Below are positions 58,096 to 64,000 of a DNA stretch of 64,000 nucleotides, in pieces. The notes beneath the pieces were generated by a model. That model did not search any database. It worked only from the letters and a program-made list of their open reading frames with translations, and had not been told where the DNA came from. This stretch comes from Gnetum montanum (taxonomy: Eukaryota > Streptophyta > Gnetopsida > Gnetales > Gnetaceae): NCBI GenBank assembly GCA_015680685.1, contig MNCI01005012.1, forward strand, positions 233,801 through 297,800, read 5' to 3'. Position 1 is the stretch's first letter; every line of letters begins with the position of its first letter. The position numbers and the translations under genes are program-made.

Positions 58096-60480
58096 CTAGA
58101 TGAATATGTATTGGACTTCACCTTCATCCTACATTAAGATGAACATCTACAATGGAATGACATAGAGGGTAACATCATCTTGCCCCCCATATCGATATGT
58201 GCCTAAGATGTTGTTTCAACCCCTTAAAAAGTTGGACATCTTAGGTCTTCACAAGGAATACATTGTGAATGGTTATGACACTTGGGACTACCATCCCACT
58301 AAAACATAATGCAAGCAAGATCAACATTAGGAGAAGGACAATGAGGCTACAAAGAGAAAACATTTCACTAATCCCTTATTCCTACTAGATCAAGATGACA
58401 ATGAGGATCCTCCCTTTGAAGGTTCTCAACATGAAGATTCTCCATCCCTTGTTATTGATAATGATGGTGTGACCCTGAACCTATAGTCAACTACTTATAA
58501 AATAGGTTTGGTAAAAAGTGACAGTCAAGGCAAGGACTCAGGCAAACATCACAATAGCAAGGGACTTAAGGATGATGGTTGTAATGAGTGGAATCATGGT
58601 GGTGGACATCATGATGGTGGTGGCTATCCACCTTCCTCGCCATCCTCTTCATTTGATTCTAAACATTCCTCTTCATTTTCTAGTTCTCATAGAAGCCACC
58701 ATCAAAATAATTATGATGAGGATGATCAACAAGACAACAATGACCCTCAAGGCCATCAAGAATGCAAAGGTGACAGGAACCATCATCGACATCATTGACA
58801 CAATCATGATGAGCAACCTCTATTGGCAACTAGAAGTATGCTTAACATCATAGAGGTAGTTAGAATTCCAACCAAGCGTATGAAAGATAGTCAAATCAAG
58901 TGCTTAGACATGAATAATATCCCAAGATTTGAGGGGGATAAAACTTCGATCCATAAACACATCTACAAGCTTTCCTTGATGCTTGTACCTTACAAAACAT
59001 AGAAAATGAATGGTAGAAACTCAAGCTCTTCCCTAGGAAACTCATCAAGGAAGCTAAAAGTTGGTATTGGTACTTGGATTCGAAATCTATCTACAAGTGG
59101 AGTACCATGTTGGAGCTATTTAACAACAAATATCAAACATACTCCAGAGTGTCTAATCTAAGGAAGCAAATCTAAGGATGAAAACAAGGAGTACATGAAC
59201 CCTTGGATGCTGCTATGGGTAGATATTATTCACTCTTACACTAATTCCCTAGCCATGGTTATTCTTAGAGGGAACAACTTCACCACATTATAGATGGGCT
59301 CAAAGCAAAAACCAGAAGAGCTCTTGGGGTGTATGCCCAAGAGAGACCTTCTAAACTAAGGGCTCATTAGATCCAAAGGTTGATAGAGTAAGTAGCAAAA
59401 GAAAAAGGTGAGTTGCAAAAAAGGAAAAGTAAAAAAGAGTATAATAGGTAGCCTTCCATCAAGAAATAAGAGGTCCAATTTTGTGATGAGGAGAAGTCAC
59501 CACTCAATGAAGTGGTGAACAAAAAAACCTTGTCCATCCAAAAATCTATTTCTGATACTTCAGCAAAGGTTGATAAATTATGGGACTCTTTGGATAAAAA
59601 ATTCCAAACTACTATGAAGATTGCTAAAAAATTCAAAGAGAAAAATAGTGATCATAACCTTAGGAGGTGAAAAGAAGCTAAATGTGACTACTAAAGAGGT
59701 AAGGGTGAAGTTGCTGCCATAGAGGAAGTTGTGCAGACAAACATCGAAGAAGATGTTGGTTGTGACAGTTGTCAATATAAACATCTAGAGGGATGTTGCC
59801 TTTTGTTGTCACACTTATAAGAGTCTAGGGTGTATGCATTAAATCCTTGACTAGCATGTAGGCAAGCACCCAAATAATTACCTTATCCTTAAAGCAATCC
59901 AAGATAGTTCCACCAAAAATAAGAAGCTTACTACCCAAGTGGAGCTCCACCACAACCATATGAACAATACTAGTAGTGGCACCAACCACAATCATGGGGA
60001 ATGCTATCACCAAGGTAGCAATATCCTTACAGGAAGCTAAATCCATACAGGTACTATGTTCAACAACCTATCTCTCCAAGAAGTTCTACAAGCCATGCCT
60101 CATTTCAGCATCACTATTACCCTCCAAAGTACCACCAAACACATTCACCATCTACTCATATACATACCATCCTCCACATCTATCTACACATGTCCCTCTA
60201 CCCTCTACCCAATTACCCCTTGCTCCATCCATGCAGGGTGAAATCCCTTCATAACTATAGCCACAAAATGTCACAAGGGCTATACACTCACATCTAGCCT
60301 TCCAGCCATGTGGTTCAAACAATTGATCTAGGAAATGACCTTTTTTCAACCCAATAGTCCTCCTAAATCCTTACAACCTCATGTGTCTAGCCACCCTACA
60401 TCTCCAACACCCTCATCCTTTACATCCAACACCTTCAAGTGCCCTTCAAACCAAACACAGCATCAGATCAGCACTATGAT
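58096..60480 (+). pseudogene. Element B gag continued and proline-rich linker
   Basis: It resumes gag after element E. The N-terminal part (58,096-58,330) matches A at 7,370-7,600. The low-complexity His/Gly/Asp/Ser segment is at 58,508-58,798. The gag domain is at about 58,860-59,340 (MNNIPRFEGD, KEAKSWYWYLD, ELFNNKYQTYSRV). The zinc knuckle CDSCQYKHLEGCC is at about 59,760. The Pro/Tyr/Gln-rich linker runs to 60,480. Several stops (for example TAA at 59,172-59,174) and indels break it. Confidence 0.8.
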
Positions 60481-60990
60481 GCTAACTCATGTTGTTTTCA
60501 ATTAGATCAAGGCTGGTCATCTTTCCACAAAATGATCTAACCCAAGAAGTCCACTCATTTACCAGATCACTAAACATGAGCCATGCAAGGCTCTTCTTGA
60601 TCCTGATTCTAGTGTCAACCTCATCTCCCATGACATGTACAAAGCCTAGAACCTACCACCTCTCAAGAAGAGCAACATTCATTTGAATTGACAAACCAGT
60701 CAATTATTGTCCCTCTAGGATTAGTAGAGGACATTGTAAACATAGTTTGTGGGTGGTCCTATCCTATCAATTTGTTGGTGATCGAGGTTAAGAATTGCAA
60801 AGGTGACTTCCCCATCATTATGGGAAGACCTTAGTTAAGCATAGTCAATGCACAAATGGGCATAAGGGATCTTTCCTTGAAAATCTCCAAGGAAAATGAA
60901 TTTGGATAGTTGGAGAAGAAGAATATTCCATGCATCATGTACAATGATAATGAGTGCAATTATGTGCAAAATATTTCATCCATCAAACAT
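60481..60990 (+). pseudogene. Element B retropepsin (broken)
   Basis: The active-site region near 60,597 reads LDPDSSVNLIS, with Asp where the family Gly stands. Then HDMYKAQNLPPLKKSNI (one stop at the Gln), the flap and a terminal GRP-type block near 60,820 (DFPIIMGRP). It is collinear with A 9,790-10,140. Confidence 0.7.
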
Positions 60991-61116
60991 ACATACATTA
61001 AAGCATGCAATCAGTGTGCACAAGAAATAGATATTCAACGGTGTTTGTATGCAACAACCAAAAAACAAGAGTGCACCTAATGGCTAATAGCTAACTCAAA
61101 AAGCAACACATTATGC

Positions 61117-62365
61117 ATGGAACCAACTAAAAGCCTAACATGTGCTTATGTTAAAGGCATGAATGAACTTGAACAAGTTCATCACCAACTCTCTGATGAT
61201 GAAAATGATAATACCTGTTGGGGAGAGTTGGAAATCCTTGATAACTTCAAGCAAGAGCCCCTAAAGTTGAAAACTCTATCAACTAACATGGAGTATGCAT
61301 TCTTAAAAAATGGTAAGCCAATCATAATCAATGCCAAAACTACTCCTGAACAAAAAGAAAGGTTGTTAAAGGTGGTTAACAAATGGTCAACATCCTTTGC
61401 TTGGTCATAACTGAGCTAATAGGAATCGATCCAAGGATATGCCAACATCGCATTTACACCAACCTGGCCATGAAGCTAAGAAGACAACCATAAAGATGGC
61501 TAAACCCCGAATTGAAGAAAATCATTAAGAAGGAAATAAAGCAACTCCTCAAGGCAGGGTTTATCTATCCCATCATGAATAGTGAGTTGGTTAGCCCACT
61601 AGTAATCATGCCAAAGAAAGGTGGAAAGTGGCAGGTTTGCATCAACTTTAGGCTATTGAACATGGCAACATTTAAAGATCATTTTTCATTTCCATTTGTG
61701 GACCAATTGTTGGAAACTATCTCTAGGCATTACTATTATAGCTTCTTGGATGGTTATAGTGGCTATAACCAAATCCAAACTACATCAGAAGATAAAGCCA
61801 AGACAACATTCACAAGTCCCTGGGGAACTTTTGCATATCGTAAAATGCCATTTGGTTTATGCAATGCCCCTACAATATTTCAACACCTAGTCCTTAGCAT
61901 CTTCTAGCAATAGATTGGTAGTGGTATGGAAGTCTTCATGGATGACTTCTCCACCTATGAAGCTATGTTTAAGCAAGCCTTGGACCACCTTGAGCAAGTA
62001 GTGAAAAGATATGTGGAAACAAATTTGCAACTCAACTAGTAAAAGAACCACCTTATGGTTCAAGAAGGCATTGTGCTAGGGCATAGAATCACTCAAAAAA
62101 GGATTTAGGTAGACCCTAAGAAAATAAGGGTCATCCAAGGAATAACCCATCAACTAGAAATCCTTAAATATGTTTGATCATCCCTTGGACACACTGGCTA
62201 CTACCAACGATTCATAGAGAATTTCTCTAAGATCGCAAAATTGTTGGTAGATCTTATAAAAAAAGATGTGCTTTTCATCTAGACCAAGGAATGTGAACAA
62301 GAATTCCAATAATTAAAAAAGAAACTTGTAGAAACATCAATTCTACGGGCACCAGACTAGTCCAA
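61117..62365 (+). pseudogene. Element B reverse transcriptase
   Basis: The pre-RT block is at 61,117-61,410 (MEPTKSLTCAYVKGMNELEQ). The RT is at 61,512-61,907: SELVSPLVIMPKKGGKWQVC, SFLDGYSGYNQI with the first catalytic Asp, and MPFGLCNAPTIFQ. VFMDDF with both Asp residues is at 61,930-61,950. The thumb/connection (YQRFIENFSKIAKLL) is at about 62,205-62,250. Interruptions include stops at 61,410 and 61,905-61,907. It is the only RT in the window with all three catalytic Asp codons intact, and it covers exactly what element A has lost. Confidence 0.88.
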
Positions 62366-62660
62366 ACCATTTCACATCATGATGGATGCATCTAACAACA
62401 TCCTGGGTGCTATGCTTACACAATTGGACAATAACAAATACCCATACTACATCCACTGTGCAAGTCAAAGCATTGTGGGAGCACAATTAAATTACACCAC
62501 TAAGGAGAAAGAACTAATGGTAGTGGTGTATGCTCTTGAAAAGTTCAAGCACTATGTGCTTGGCTACAAAGTATTTGTACACACGAACCATAGTACAATC
62601 TGCTTCCTCATGAATAAGCCAATAATGAAAAGAGACTGAGAATGTGGTTTCTAACCATCT
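62366..62660 (+). pseudogene. Element B RNase H
   Basis: MMDASNNILGAML (first Asp), QLNYTTKEKELMVVVYALEK (Glu), FVHTNHSTICFL with Asn in place of the Asp of TDH. The frame ends near 62,640. Element A at 10,900 retains TDH, so the change is private to B. Confidence 0.85.
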
Positions 62661-62889
62661 CTCCCACTTAAGATATGATAATAAAGAGAAGGAGAGCCTG
62701 CTCTCTGATTAGTTTCCAAATTAACTCTTCTTTATAGGAGCAATAAATAACCAAAAATCCATAGAAATAATATGGTATAATGGCATCCTCATCTATCTTC
62801 TCACTTAAGAGATGCCACAAGATCTTAACTTTAGAAAGAAGCAACAATTTCTTCATGGGGCCAAATACTTCATGAAAATAAATGGATAC

Positions 62890-64000
62890 CTTTACAAGGT
62901 GTGTGCCATTGTCCTGATTCATTGGTATGTCCCTGATGAAGATCAACTGTGCGTTCGATAGGATGCTCACGAAGGACCTTGTGGAGGCCACTATGTAAGG
63001 AGATGCATGGCCATAAAAATCCTAATGGCAGGATACTATTGGCCTACAATATTTAGGGATGACCACAAATTTGTTTGATCTTGTGAATGTTGTCAATGAG
63101 ATGGTAAGATAACCACTCGAATAGAAAGTTCTCAATAGTGGATTCATCACTAGAGCCTTTTGACATATGGGGCATTGAATTCATGGGTTCCATCACACCC
63201 ATGTCCAATGGAAAGGCATATATCATTATAGCAGTCGACTACTACATAAAATGGGTAGAAGCAACAACTGTTATTGATTGTACATCATCCACTACTACTA
63301 GATTTATATAGCAAAATGTTGTAAATAGGTTTGGGGTGCCATGTGCACTAATTTCTGACAATGGAACTCATTTCACAAGTGTCACTTTTAGAAAATTAAT
63401 GCAATGGTTGGGATTGAACATAAATTAACAACATCCTACCACCCCCAAGCCAATGGTCAAGTAAAGGTAACTAACATGGAGATCACAAAGATCTTAACAA
63501 GAACCATAGACAAATATAGGAGAGATTGGAGCACCAAACTCAATGATTCCCTTTGGGCCTATTGCAAAACATCAAAACTCCCTATTGGCTACTCTCCCTA
63601 CGAGTTACTGTATGGAAAACTTCCAACACTTCCAATCTAGTCCAAGCTCTGTACACTCTCAACAACCTGTGATCTAGATCTTGATCTAAGTCTAGCAAAG
63701 AAAGAAAGATTGATCAACCTAAATGTGCTAGATGAAAATCAATTGGTGGCCCTATCTTTGAATAAGGTGTACAAGGCATTCAACAAATAATGTCATGACC
63801 TTAAAATATAGAAAGTAACATTTCAACTAGGTGATAAGGTTCTCTATTGGAACCCCACACATGTACCCTAGAAGACAAAATCCCAAACGTTGTGGAAGGG
63901 ACCTTATATAATTGATCAAACCTTTCCCTCTGGGGCCATGTTAATTTACAAGCCTAAAAGCTCAAATAAAAAGTCATTGATCAACATCTAACAAGTAAAA
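62890..64000 (+). pseudogene. Element B integrase (runs to the window end)
   Basis: The HHCC zinc domain is at 62,960-63,100 (HEGPCGGH, CECC). Core: AVDYYIKWVEA (first Asp), LISDNGTHF (second Asp intact, about 63,350), and NGQVKVTN at 63,450-63,480, where A has NGQVEVTN, so the catalytic Glu is Lys. KLPTLPI and the C-terminal fold follow to the end of the window. The spacer, auxiliary ORF and 3' LTR expected from element A would lie beyond 64,000. Confidence 0.87.

Overview
The window is nuclear DNA from a seed plant with a large, repeat-rich genome. The evidence is layer on layer of decayed Ty3/gypsy LTR retrotransposons (including a Tat-lineage element with two RNase H domains), a plant-type Helitron with Rep and Pif1-like helicase exons, a plant LINE 3' end with the zf-RVT zinc motif, and a fragment of a PLS-type pentatricopeptide-repeat (PPR) gene. 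I see no intact host gene, rRNA, tRNA or CRISPR. Species cannot be fixed from sequence alone; a gymnosperm is plausible but is only a guess.

Layout. (1) 1-3,512: Tat-lineage pol on +, followed by a tandem-repeat 3' region, a polypurine tract (PPT) and a long 3' LTR from 3,940 to about 7.1 kb. (2) 7.2-17.9 kb: 'element A' on +: gag-pol (RT core deleted), then a spacer, an internal U3-like promoter, a large auxiliary ORF, PPT and 3' LTR. (3) 17,946-18,517: solo LTR. (4) 20.4-26.65 kb: Helitron, apparently inside the LTR of a minus-strand Ty3 element whose PPT is at 27.1 kb. (5) 27.1-31.8 kb: AT-rich, no recognisable gene. (6) 32,516-48.45 kb: 'element D', an Athila-like element on -, broken by a LINE fragment (38,045-39,074), by a gag/pol-less relative 'F' (39,248-45,334) and by 'element B'. 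(7) 48,458 to the window end: element B (+, same family as A), whose gag is split near its 25th codon by 'element E' (49,603-58,090, -), a gag-plus-auxiliary element with no pol.

The most interesting signal is shared by A and E. Both carry a homologous auxiliary ORF (about 750 and 922 codons). It has an N-terminal ELNF-type domain, a long coiled coil and a C-terminal MFP-x4-CPW-x-VP motif. In each element the ORF lies about 470-500 bases downstream of an internal TATA that sits next to the same kind of palindrome cluster found in that element's own LTR U3. The palindromes differ between the two families but match within each element, as if each had copied its LTR promoter in front of the accessory gene.

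All these elements are dead. Decay is strongly skewed to C>T/G>A. All seven lost catalytic Asp/Glu residues that I could identify in RT, RNase H and integrase are D>N or E>K. Target-site duplications and frame restoration allow the insertion order D, then B, then E to be read directly.
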